Below are positions 22,761 to 32,215 of a stretch of DNA of 64,000 bases, piece by piece; the first letter of the stretch is position 1, and the number at the start of each line of letters is the position of its first letter. Below the pieces are notes generated by a model. The model saw only the letters and a list, made by a program, of their open reading frames with translations. It was not told where the DNA came from and did no database searches. Source of the DNA: Heterohyrax brucei (Eukaryota > Chordata > Mammalia > Hyracoidea > Procaviidae); the NCBI GenBank assembly GCA_028571685.1, contig CM053143.1:5199501-5263500 (forward strand), given 5' to 3'. The position numbers and the translations under genes were made by a program.

Positions 22761-23520
22761 TCATGGTGGGATGTTTCTTTAAATGCTTTACAATGGTATG
22801 TTGCTTCGGGGACATCCAGAGACTGTTTAGTTTCTCTGGTTTTGCCTAAACAGAAGCTGAGGCACAGCTCTGAGAAGCGAGTTGGTCACCAGATGCCTCT
22901 GTGTGCTCTAATGACTAGCCCCAGTGGACTCTCTCAGGGGGCAGGCTCTGCCTCCTGGCTGGTAAAGACACCACCCTACTTATGTAGTCACTGGGGGGCT
23001 GTCAGTCAACTCTATGATGTGGGTCAGTAAAGGCTGGAAGAGATGTTGTTGGGCTGCACAGGTATTATTTCTCTAGGCAATCTTCTTTTAAAAAGCTAAA
23101 AGTTATCCAGCAACTTCCAAAATCAGTCAGGCCACCAAGTGTGGCCAGCCCTGCCTTCTGGCTAACAGCAGAGGTACCTTTTCAGCTGTCCCCACACATT
23201 AGTTCAAAATAGAAAGCAGCTACTTCCTTGTTACCATGCCCCAGTGTGCTCTACCTGTAAGGTAACACAGTTCCAAGGCCAGCCTTTCTACTGAAAAACT
23301 TTTCCCTGGGCTGACACTACCTCCCAGCCTGGGAATTAGCCTCTGCTGAAGGCTCCAGATAGGTGACTCCATCTCCCAGCTGACCAAGATGGCATCCCAG
23401 CTGAGCTTCCCTTCTGCCACTAAACAGGCAAATCTATCATAGAGCTCAGAAAAGAGAGGGTAGCTGGGCTATGGTGTCCTCAGTCAGCCTCAAGGCTCTC
23501 AAAATCTGGACTAAGCAAGA
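22761..23520 (-). promoter_or_regulatory. L1 5' UTR (former promoter region)
   Basis: Relatively GC-rich DNA upstream of ORF1 in the minus direction, where L1 elements carry their internal RNA polymerase II promoter. It contains 'ccaagatggcatcccagc' at about 23386, whose AAGATGG core is a YY1-like site, although in the antisense direction relative to this L1. Identification rests on position and composition. The end at about 23520 is where the adjoining SINE starts. Confidence 0.5.
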
Positions 23521-23524
23521 TAGG

Positions 23525-23690
23525 AAGAAAGGAAGAAAGACCTGCTGATCGACTTCCAAAAATTTGTCCATGCAAACCTTAAGAATCATGATGTCAACTA
23601 CAAGGCGTCATTTCATTCTATTGTGCATGCGATTGCCACGAGACGAGCATTAACTAGATGACAGCTGACAATAGCATTGTTTTTTACTCA
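23525..23690 (+). mobile_element. AfroSINE-like SINE, 3' part of the long variant
   Basis: 'ggaagaaagacctgctgatc', 'gacttccaaaaatttgtcc', 'aaaccttaagaatcat' and 'attctattgtgcatgcgatt' followed by 'gacagctgacaatag' match the long SINE subtype (compare 60240-60345). The tRNA-derived half is missing. Confidence 0.75.
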
Positions 23691-24035
23691 CTATGGAGTC
23701 ACTTTATACCTTAATTGTTTCAAATAATATCTCAACTCCTTAAAAGCAGAGACTTTATTTTATTCAGACTTGTAATCTCTGAAGCATTTCTCCAACATAG
23801 GTGGCAAACAAATGTTCCTAGTGCTGTCAGGTTTCAGCACTGTACATATTTCACTGATAATTCCTCACCTTTTTGGATGTGGAAATCAGAACTTCTATTC
23901 ATTGAGGATGCATAACTCAGCATGCCCTTTTCCAACTCTCAGTTACCACTGATTTCTCTACTGCTTTCATATATCCACTGCTTCCATCTTCAGAAGATAA
24001 TCTAACATCTAACCACTTTTCTTTATTGCCACTGT
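23691..24035. other. Unique sequence, no gene recognised
   Basis: No repeat family or exon-like block recognised. It may include the start of the following L2. Confidence 0.4.
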
Positions 24036-24039
24036 TTCT

Positions 24040-24670
24040 GCCATAGCCCGAGTCATTGTCATCATACACCTGGACTGTTGCAACAACCTCCTAAGTGGTC
24101 TCCCTATTTTAGGCACTTGTTTCTGGTCCTGTGACAACAATCAGAGTGGTCCTGCCAAAAGGATAGTTACATCATATCAGCCCTTTGTTCAGAACCCTTC
24201 AGCTGGTGTAAAAGTCAACTTCCGTACAATGGTATGGAAATCCCTGCATGGCCCATGTCCCTTCTCTAATACTGTCATTTACAATTCTTCCCCTCAACCA
24301 CTGTACTCTGGCCATGCTAGCCTCCCCTGGGCCTTGGTAACAGACATTCCTTCATTTTGAAATGTTCTTCTCCCAAGTAGATGTGGGTAAGCCTTCCTTG
24401 CTTCCAAGACTTTGTTCTTATGTTCCCACTCCCAGAGGTCTTCCTGAACCATCACAGCTAATATTGCAACTCCTACCTCAACATGCTTGATGTTCCTTAA
24501 CACCCCACTCCTACTGGCACTTGTGATATTTCAATATTCATGTAATTTCTTTATTTATTTAGTTTATTGTCTGCTTTTCCACTAGAGTGTAAGATCCAGG
24601 AAGACAAGGTTTGTAAACTGCTCTTTATAGTTACACAACAAATAGTTTTGTTTAATAGATGATTAACATA
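24040..24670 (+). mobile_element. L2 LINE, 3' region
   Basis: The order 'tggactgttgcaacaacctc', 'ctaagtggtctccct', 'tgaaatgttcttctccc', 'gtttattgtctgcttttcc' and 'actagagtgtaagatcc' is that of the 3' part of L2, an ancient mammalian LINE. No coding frame remains. Open frames on the opposite strand are incidental. Confidence 0.8.
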
Positions 24671-26005
24671 AAACAGTAATGCATCCCTCCACCCCCTAAA
24701 AAGGCTGTGCAGAAAGTACACTTAAGCGATTTTAATCTCTATTTGATCTTTCACCCCTCTTCCATTTTTTCCTTGTTTCCGTGTTTCCTTCCTAGTGAGC
24801 ATCTTACAGCGTGTGCATCTGTACAGTGTGGGAACGAATGCATTAAAATCTCCAGTTAGACCCACCCCATCCATCTTAAGCTAGGAATTCACCAGCCTCT
24901 ACTCAAACTTCCTCAGAAGCAGAGAACGTAAGTACAGCTGTGATCCTGAGAAAGCGCCTTTAGTTGATCTTTCCCTTCTTTTCCTTGAAACATTTTGAGG
25001 TATTTGAATATGAAAATTATTTTCTTATGCTATCAAAGGCTTCACTTTTTTGTTGTTGGTGGTAAACATAAACGATTTCCTGTATTACATATATGGTTTC
25101 ATATTTTAGAACATAAAATTTATTTTACAGCAATTGACATCTCTGGATAAAATAAAGTTATGTAATTAGAAGAGACTGAAGTTCACCACACAGCATGAGG
25201 ACCCTGAAGCCCTCCTGAGAGAGTTGCATTGACTTGTCAAATGTCCTGCAACAATAGACATGGGGCAATTAGACTGGGGTGTTCTGACTCCTCCCACCTC
25301 CACCTAAGCAGGTGTTCTCTCCACCATGCCTTACTTTTTCTCATTTAGTTATTTTAATCGAAGTCATTGAATTATTGGCAGTATACCAAGTGGATTCTAT
25401 TAAAGATGGATGTTTTCCTGCGGATAATTTCAAGTGCCCTCTGAGAAAACCAAGATAATCCATTCATGGAAGTACAGTGCTTTCCCCTTATTCTGAGGCA
25501 TTGCTGAAATTCTTTCCATAAACAGAAAGCTCAACTGATTAGAATTCTTCTGAGATTAGAGAACCAAACCAAACTCATAAACAAAAGTGCAGTTTTATCT
25601 AAATAGGGGGATAAACAGCAGATTTCCAAATAATTTTATAGTTTTAGTTCTTAATATTGACATAATAAAACATATTTATGAATATTTTGAAGAGAAATAA
25701 TCATTAACACTACTGAGATACTTTCTTTCAGTATATAAAATGTAAGACTAAATAAACACTAGTGAAGTCAAGTCCATAGAATTCAGATTAAAAAGGTAAG
25801 AAATAAGAAATGAATAAACAGAAAATATACTTACATACTTGTCAAGGCTATGCATACTTCCAGAACATTAGTTAATCTGAGCAAGAGCCAAAGCATTTCC
25901 CAATCAGAAGAAATTTAGCAAAGGGAAGCAATCAATACAAGAAAGGGTTTCTGGAAGATTGGAATTATAGGAAATGCCTGTTTGACAGAAGAAAGCCTGC
26001 CCCTT
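24671..26005. other. Unique sequence, no gene recognised
   Basis: AT-rich non-coding DNA. I see no exon, RNA gene or clear repeat in this stretch. Confidence 0.5.
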
Positions 26006-26009
26006 TTCT

Positions 26010-26235
26010 ATAGCTGACATTTATAGCACTTAATCTGTGTCAGGTATCATCTGGTAGGCATTACAAATGCTTTATCTCTTTTGATACAATTCTATCAACT
26101 AGGTGCAACTATTTCCATTCTCAAACAGCAGATGAAGAATCTAGTTCAGAAACACTGGTACCTTGCCAAGCATATAGGGCTACCTGGGATTGAAACTCAG
26201 ACCTTATCTACCTCACATGCTGCATTATTAATCAC
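26010..26235 (-). mobile_element. MIR SINE
   Basis: Reversed MIR: 'agcacttaatctgtgtcagg', 'acaaatgctttatctcttt', 'actatttccattctcaaac' and 'cagatgaagaatctagttca' follow the consensus order, ending with 'tgggattgaaactcag' at the tRNA-related side. Confidence 0.75.
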
Positions 26236-26248
26236 ACTACTTTCTTTT

Positions 26249-26413
26249 GGAGCCCTGGTAGGAAACAACTAAGAGCTCAGGCTGCTAAGCAAAAGGTTAG
26301 CAGTTAGAATTCACTGATCACTCCTTGGAAACTCTATGGGGCAGTTCTACTCCCTCCTATAGGGTGGCTATGAGCTAGAATTGGTTCAGTGGCATACAAC
26401 AGCACCAATATAC
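26249..26413 (+). mobile_element. AfroSINE-like SINE
   Basis: Full copy beginning 'ggagccctggtaggaaacaa', with 'gcagttagaattcactgat' (B-box side), 'ggcagttctactccctccta' and a 'gaattggttcagtggcat' 3' end. It lies just upstream of the MaLR provirus. Confidence 0.88.
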
Positions 26414-26428
26414 TTTGCTGTATCTTGC

Positions 26429-26955
26429 TGTTTTAGTCAGCTAGTGCTGCTCTAACAGAAATACCACAGAGAGGATGGCTTTAATAAGGAAAAGTGTATT
26501 CTTACACAGTCTAGGAGGCTACAAGTCCAAATTCAGGATGTCCACTTCAGGGGAAGACTGTCCCCCTTGTCAGCTCTGGAGGAAAGTCCTTGTGTTGTAT
26601 CAGTCTTTGTTCAGGGAGCATTTTGGCACAGGAAAGTCAGGTCTGAAGTACATGTTTTTCTTCCAGTGCTGCTTTCTTGATGGTAAGAGGTTTCCAATTC
26701 TCTGCTTGTTTCCCTTTCCTTTTATCTCTTGCAGGATGAAAGGATAAAGGGAATTGCAAGCCAGAATCCAGGGAAACTCCCTTTACAGTGGATCAGGGAG
26801 GTGGTCCCACGAAAGGATTTATAGTCCTACCCTAATCCTTTAAAATACAGCATAGGAAAATCACAAAGTAGGGGACAATCATAAAATATCTGGAATGATG
26901 GCCCAGTCAACATGGCTACACATATTTTTGGAGGGACACAATTCAATCCATGACA
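26429..26955 (-). repeat. MaLR 3' LTR
   Basis: 527 bp. In sense (minus) direction it starts TGTCATGGATTGAATTGTG and ends with GCTAGCTGACTAAAACA-type sequence ('tgttttagtcagctagtgct' on the plus strand at 26429). It is a normal LTR and serves as the reference for the abnormal partner at 28032. Related copies: 39552, 61258 and 62309. Confidence 0.9.
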
Positions 26956-28009
26956 TACCACCCTTTGGCACCCCAAAAATCACATCTTTGAAATGTGTAA
27001 CACAGTCATTCTATCGTAGCAAAATCGTGTCCATCTGCTATGATAGAAGTCTTAAATCCGTTCCAATCCCAAAATACAAAAATTCTTTTACAACTATGAA
27101 ACTTGAATACAAGCTACCTGCTTCCAAAGGTATAAGGTAGAACAGGCACAAGTTAGGCGTTCTGTTACAAATGAGAGAAATCACAGGGAAAGAAGACATT
27201 AACAGGCGGCAAGCAAATCAACAAAACACATTACATTAGCTCTCAAAGCTTTGAATATAAAGATCTGCTTTCTGAGATAATTTACACATTAGCCTTGCCT
27301 TCCAGACTCTAGGTATTGGCCATACTCTCTGTATTTTGAGTGGAGACGTCTGGCCCTGTGCTATAACTCTGTCTTCTAGGCTAACTTGGACAGTAACTCT
27401 GCCCCCTCAGCTTTAGGTGCACCCTAGGCCCAGCTGAGTGGCAATTCCACCCTTACAAACACAGAAAGTCCTGGCCCTGCCCTTTCAAACCCCTGAGGTC
27501 ATGGCCATATCTTTTGAGGCTGAGGCAGCTTAGCTTTTCATGCTGTTTAACTCTTCAGCTTCTGCTTCCTGTGGCCGCATGTCCTAGGTCTCAGGCCTAC
27601 ACATGCCTTGCTGGGGAAACTTTTCCAAAGCTCTGTAGCTCCACTGATTCAAGTGCCCACAGGCACTTCACTATGCTGGGAAGCCTCCTGCAAAAAAGCA
27701 CTCAGCTTTCTCGTTCTGTGGTTCAGCAAAGCTAACTCCATTGATTCAACTGCCCAGAGACACCCTGCTCCGCAAGTAAGCCTCTGTGTACAGGCACTTA
27801 GCTCTCTTACTCTGTGGGTCAGTTCCAGTGCTGCATCTAGCTCTGCTGCTGCTACCAGTCCTCTGCTACTGCCACCAGTCCTCTGCTGCTTGATTCTCAC
27901 AATCTTCTCCTTCTTCACTGTTAACAGTTCTCCTTGGTTCCTTCTGAATCTTCTATCCATTCACAGTTTGAAAATGGCTTCCACATTTTAGTTATTTGTT
28001 ACAGCAGCA

Positions 28010-28026
28010 CCCCACTCCTAGTACCA
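28010..28026 (-). promoter_or_regulatory. Primer-binding site, tRNA-Leu type
   Basis: Read on the minus strand this is TGGTACTAGGAGTGGGG, placed five bases inside the 5' LTR. I recall the 3' end of mammalian tRNA-Leu as complementary to TGGTACCAGGAGTGGGG, one base different, and ERV-L relatives use tRNA-Leu as the primer. The position supports the provirus assignment. Confidence 0.75.
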
Positions 28027-28031
28027 AATTC

Positions 28032-28478
28032 TGTTTTGGTCTGCTAGTGCTGCTCTAACAGAAATACCGCACAGTGGATGGCTTTAAAAGAGAAATGTTC
28101 ATTCTTACACATTCCAGTAAACAAGTCCAAATTCAGGATTTCCACTCCAGCCACCTTGTTGGCTCTGCAGGAAAGTCCTCATGTTCATGAGTCTTGTTCA
28201 GGGAGCGTCTCAGCACAGGAACCTCACACCATCAAGAAAGCAGCACCAGGAGAAGAATGCGTCCTTCAGACCTGAAGTTCCTGCACTAAAATGCTCCCTG
28301 AACAAGACTGATGCAACACAAGGATCTTCCTCCAGAGTCAATAAGGGGGAAAGCCTTCCCCTGGAGTGGACTTCCTGAATTTGCACTTGTAGCCTACCAG
28401 ACTAACAATAAACTTTTTCTTGTTAAAGCCATCCACTCTGTGGTATTTCTGTTAGAGCAGTACTAGCTGACTAAAACA
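28032..28478 (-). repeat. Abnormal 5' LTR made of two inverted LTR ends
   Basis: 28032-28226 is a minus-oriented LTR 3' end like that at 26429. From about 28276 to 28478 the sequence is the same LTR end again but in the + direction, finishing 'gtactagctgactaaaaca'. A centre of about 50 bp separates the arms. The normal first half of the LTR (U3, starting TGTCATGG) is absent. The arms are roughly 195-200 bp and visibly diverged from each other, so the structure is old. Confidence 0.88.
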
Positions 28479-28589
28479 CTTGCCAATATACTAAACAACA
28501 CATTCACCTTTCCAATCATTTTCTAAACTAACATTGAACCTCTAGGCTTCCCAGTCAGACTTCAGGGACCAAAATGTCAGTCCTACTGC

Positions 28590-28762
28590 TGGAAAACTTG
28601 GTGGTGTAGTAGTTAAGTGCTGTGTCTGCCAACCAAAACCAGTTTGGATCCTCCAGGTGTTCCTTGGTAACTCTGTGGAGCAGTTCTACTCTGCCCTATA
28701 AGGTAACTACAAGTCAGAATTGACTCAAAGGCAGTGAGTTTGGTTTTGGTTTTGGCTGAATA
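28590..28762 (+). mobile_element. AfroSINE-like SINE
   Basis: 'gtggtgtagtagttaagtgc' (A-box side), 'agtttggatcctccaggtg' (B-box side), 'gcagttctactctgcccta' and a GGTTTT-repeat tail at 28739-28760. The GGTTTTGG tail type differs from the CTTGG tail type found in the short tail insertions. Confidence 0.88.
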
Positions 28763-28764
28763 GC

Positions 28765-28875
28765 TGTGTAAAGTTCAGCAGAGTGTTTAATCTATCTGGG
28801 TCCCAACTCTTTCATCTGTAAATTGTAATAACAACATCTAACTCACAGAGGTATTACAATACTTAATTGTGTAAA
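28765..28875 (+). mobile_element. MIR fragment (3' part)
   Basis: 'agctgtgtaaagttcagcag', 'tctttcatctgtaaattg' and 'taactcacagaggtattaca' follow the MIR core and 3' region. Confidence 0.65.
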
Positions 28876-28887
28876 TATATGGGGTGG

Positions 28888-29060
28888 ATAATAGCCTAGT
28901 GGTTAAGACCGTTGCCTCTGGAGTCCAACAGCCTGGTTAAATATACAACACTACTCCTAATTCTCTTGTGATCTTGGGCAAGTGGCCTATTTCCCTCAGG
29001 CTTGGTCCCCTCTCCTAGAGAAACAGACATTATGGATCCAAGTAAAATGAAATTCTTAAC
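28888..29060 (+). mobile_element. MIR SINE (5' part)
   Basis: 'atagcctagtggttaagacc', 'ttgcctctggagtccaacag' and 'tgatcttgggcaagtggcc' are the tRNA-related head and core of MIR. It follows another MIR piece with only about 12 bp between them, so two separate insertions met here. Confidence 0.75.
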
Positions 29061-29812
29061 AGTTTCAATCTTACGAGTCCAACTGTGAGGCATTTTATTT
29101 TCTTTATGTTAGGTTGTAAGCCATACTGATCTTCATGAATAAGTGCTTCAAGTCCTCTTTACATTCAGCAAGCAAGGTTTCAAAGATTCTATGTTGTCCT
29201 TTTATATGGTCTCTTTTTTCTATTATATTTTAATTTTTATATTTTAATGATTTTTTTACATTAATGTTTTGTAGTCCATTTCAGGTTTCATATAGTTTCA
29301 GATGACTGCAGGAATAGTTCTCTTGTTCATTATGTCTACAAACTTGGGTTCATGGTAGATGATCTGCTGGCATTTTGATTTTTAATTTTTCACTCCTGGT
29401 CAACCACGTTGCTGCTTTCTAGGCTATTCAACGCTGCCTGGTTTTGACGATGACTTCTAGGGAAGTTTTGTGTTTACTTTTTGCCAAATCCCCAGGGCAT
29501 CATGAAACCTAACTTTTATGTCAGCATCTCAGCTGGGGAAATCTAGCTCTCCTTGAATACAGCAAACTTGGATTCAGGATGTGGATTTTGCGGAGTAAAC
29601 ATTTTCCTAGGCAAATATCAGCTTCCAAACCAAACTGAATGCTGGGTCAGGGGATCTATTTCTAATGCCTAACTTCCACTGAAACTTTAATTTTCTATGG
29701 ATCTGACTTCAAGAAGGAATTCTTCATAAAGAGTTCTGAATATCTGACTTGTGCAGCGCAAGCATAGGTATGAAACCTATGTTGTCACATCTAGTAACCA
29801 TCTCTACATCTG
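29061..29812. other. Unique sequence, no gene recognised
   Basis: AT-rich; includes a T-rich low-complexity tract near 29215-29260. No gene or named repeat recognised. Confidence 0.45.
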
Positions 29813-29814
29813 CT

Positions 29815-30003
29815 ACCAGGGCTATCACAGCATCAACTTATAGTGACCCCCTGTAACAGAGTAGAACATCCCCACACGCTTCTCTTCACTATAATCTTTA
29901 CAGAAGCAGATCACCAGATCTTTCTCCAACAGGGACACTGGGTGTTCAAACTGCTGACCTTCTAGCTACCAATTGAGCACCTAACTGTTCCACCACCAGG
30001 GCA
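29815..30003 (-). mobile_element. AfroSINE-like SINE, long variant
   Basis: Reversed copy containing 'cagcatcaacttatagtgac', 'tttacagaagcagatcacca' (long-subtype middle), 'gggtgttcaaactgctgacc' (B-box side) and 'ccaccaccagggc' at its 5' end. Confidence 0.85.
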
Positions 30004-30099
30004 TTTTCACTTACTTCGATAACATTGCGTTATCTCTCACTAACGCTACTCTATTGCCTTGTAACTTACTTCTGCTTTTTTCAATCTTGCCTGCTTCCA

Positions 30100-30353
30100 A
30101 TTTGTCCTCCACAAAAATGTCAAGGAGATGTTTTTTCTTTGTAATTGTTGTAAAAACACAGATAAAATTTGCCAGTTCAACATTCTTCACATGTAAAGTT
30201 GAAGGACTCCAGTTACATCAATCATATTGTGTAACTGTCACCAGTATACACTGTCAAAATTTTTCATTCTTTGAACAGCAACTCACTGCTTCATAAACAG
30301 TGATTTCTTCATTTCGCCCTCCCTCCTGGCCTTAGTAACTGCTACATCTATAT
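30100..30353 (-). mobile_element. Old L1 3' region, left part
   Basis: Reversed old L1 3' sequence similar to 345-560 ('gccagttcaacattcttcac', 'tgtgtaactgtcaccagtat', 'aacagtgatttcttcatttc'). It is interrupted at 30353 by the mariner-derived element and continues at 30886. Confidence 0.65.
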
Positions 30354-30885
30354 GAGGACTGCTAATGAAGTTTATGCACTCATCCCAGAAAAAGTGCTAC
30401 ATACCTCTTTGCTGAATATCTCACCACTGTCACCTTCAAAATACTCCCCCTGGGAAGCTAGGCACTGATTTCAGTGCCTAGTCCACCCTCCAAAGTAATT
30501 TTGGAACTCTTTCTCTGGAATGGCCGTCAGAACTGTTGTCGTTTTACCCTTGATGTCTTGAAGGTCATCCAAATGTCTTCCTTTCAATATTTCCTTTACC
30601 TTCAGGAAAAGAAAAGTCACTGGAGGCCAGATCAGCTGTGTTGGGACTGGCTAAAAACTCCCTCACAGACATCTATACAAATAAGTTCACAAACTTGCCA
30701 CCATGCCACTGTGTGCAATGGCCGTTCCAGAAAGAGTTCTAAAATTGCTTTGAAGGATGGACTTGGTGCTAGAGTTAGTGCATAGCTTTTCAAGGGGAGT
30801 GCTTCATAGGTGACCGTAGTGATATTCAGCAATGAGGTATGTAAAACTTAGAATAATTAAGTTTGTGGGCTTAATTATCAGACCT
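30354..30885. mobile_element. Fold-back mariner derivative, copy 1
   Basis: The left half codes on the minus strand for the C-terminal part of a mariner transposase, ending in sequence equivalent to 'EKEFQNYFGGWTRH' and 'ASQGEYFEGD'. The right half codes on the + strand for the same C-terminus ('WPFQKEF', 'NCFEGWTW'). The two 3' ends therefore face outward. The outer ends are inverted ('gctacatacctctttgctga' on the left, 'tattcagcaatgaggtatgt' on the right). It splits an old L1 at TA, the mariner target. Stops make it inactive. Confidence 0.75.
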
Positions 30886-31030
30886 GGTACATTTGCCTAT
30901 TCTAGGTGTTTCATATTAGTGAGATCATACAATATTTATCCTTTGTGACTTTCTTATTTCAGTCAGCATGTTCTTAAGACTGATCTGTTGTTACATGTAG
31001 GAGGATTTCATTTCTCTTTACAGCTATCAT
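30886..31030 (-). mobile_element. Old L1 3' region, right part
   Basis: Continues the L1 cut at 30353: 'tacatttgcctattctaggt' and 'gaggatttcatttctcttta' line up with 553-690 on the minus strand. Confidence 0.65.
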
Positions 31031-31039
31031 CTCACTGTA

Positions 31040-31510
31040 TTTCTAATGGAATTTAAAATCCTTAGGTAGGTGCCCATGATCTGGGTTCCCCCAGTCTTTT
31101 TAACTTCCTTTTGTGTCATTCCATAACTCATTATTATCTAAACAAATTAGTGTTCTTTCATTTGTTGGCAGACGTTCGCCCTTTTTCCATCTTCAGAAAC
31201 CTTTGTTATACCTTCCACATATAATGCATTTTTTCTAATTCTCAGAGTGCTTATTTCTCAAACTTCTGATCTCAATTTAAATATCCCCTCCCATGGAAGA
31301 TGTTAACTGACCACCAACTCTGAAACACATGTTCCTTTGTTCTCCCACAAAATATTTGCTACAATTTCCAAATTTATTATAACCCAACCCAGTGTGCCAT
31401 CATAATTCTCTATTAAATGTATGTTAGATGAAATTAAGAGTAATATTTGTTTTGTTCACTCCTTCTCATAGCACTTGAAATCTGGAAGACATTCAGTAAA
31501 TTCACTGGAG
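31040..31510 (+). mobile_element. L2 LINE, 3' region
   Basis: L2-like order: 'aatccttaggtaggtgccca' , 'tcaatttaaatatcccctcc', 'tgaccaccaactctgaaac' and 'gttttgttcactccttctca', then 'acattcagtaaattcac'. Diverged and non-coding. Confidence 0.55.
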
Positions 31511-31706
31511 GAATTAATATACAGCAGAAATTTAACAAGTAAAGAAGCTCTATTAGTTATGACTTTATTAGGACTATAAATTTTAGGTGCATATGAATGA
31601 GCCCATATTAGAAATAGTTACTTAAGCAGTTACTGCATTATATAGTGTAATTGCATGTATGTATATAATACACACATACATTAGAAATGCATGTACTTTT
31701 ATTAGA

Positions 31707-31718
31707 TATATATATATG
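31707..31718. repeat. Short TA simple repeat
   Basis: A short run of alternating T and A next to the SINE insertion site. Confidence 0.7.
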
Positions 31719-31724
31719 CATATT

Positions 31725-31867
31725 CAGGGAGTCCTGGTCATGCAGAGGTTAGGAGTTTAGCTGCTAACTGAAAGGCTGGCAGTTCAAACTCAACAACTGC
31801 TCCTTGGAATCCCTACAGGGCAGTTTTATTCTACAGTGTTGCTATGTATCAGAATCAATAGTTTTGG
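31725..31867 (+). mobile_element. AfroSINE-like SINE with 8-bp target duplication
   Basis: 'agggagtcctggtcatgcag', 'gctggcagttcaaactcaac' (B-box side) and 'gcagttttattctacagtg'. It is flanked by TGCATATT at 31717-31724 and 31868-31875. The 3' end is slightly shortened. Confidence 0.88.
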
Positions 31868-31960
31868 TGCATATTGGTATGTCCATAAATGTATTACAAG
31901 TACAAAAATTGTATGTATGTTATATTGTGTTAAATATATTTATGTGTATATTTTTGTTGT

Positions 31961-32215
31961 TAGGTGCCCTCTAGTTTGTCCCAAGTCATAATTAAGTCTT
32001 GTATCATCCTCATTCATTATTGTACCCAGTGTGCCAGTCTATCCTCTGGAGAGTTTTTCTCTTTTTCACTGACTCGCTACTTTAGCAAGCATGTTGTCCT
32101 GCTCCAAGGAAGGGTGCCTTCTAATCACATGTCCAAACTATGTCAGATGAAGTCTTGTCTTTTAAGGAGACTTCTTGCTGTACTTCTTCCAAGACAGATT
32201 TGTTTGTTCTTCTGG
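31961..32215 (-). mobile_element. Outer RTE LINE, 3' end
   Basis: Starts with the reversed RTE terminus 'ttgttgttaggtgccctcta' and holds the end of the RTE reading frame, reversed ('ccaagacagatttgtttgtt' at 32191). In the outer RTE this should be followed directly by 34242 onward; the inner RTE separates them. The repeat TCTGG occurs at 32211-32215 and 34237-34241. Confidence 0.8.

Larger units (their letters stand above)
16844..23520 (-). mobile_element. Nearly full-length L1, minus strand
   Basis: In the minus direction this holds a 5' UTR (about 22760-23520), ORF1 (about 21985-22760), a long spacer, ORF2 (about 17640-21435) and most of the 3' UTR (16844-17640). At about 6.7 kb it is the most complete LINE in the window. 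The last roughly 150 bp and the poly(A) tail are missing at 16844. Many stops break both reading frames. A SINE-tail insertion (21440-21499) sits in the spacer between ORF1 and ORF2. Confidence 0.88.
26429..28478 (-). mobile_element. MaLR provirus, minus strand, with 5-bp target duplications
   Basis: Endogenous retrovirus-like element of the ERVL-MaLR group, which lacks envelope and functional pol. Layout on the plus strand: 3' LTR (26429-26955), internal region (26956-28031), primer-binding site (28010-28026) and an abnormal 5' LTR (28032-28478). CTTGC flanks it on both sides (26424-26428 and 28479-28483), so these are the true integration boundaries. About 1.08 kb of internal sequence matches 13916-14514 in part. 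The open frames in it (up to 127 codons) resemble no gene. Confidence 0.9.
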
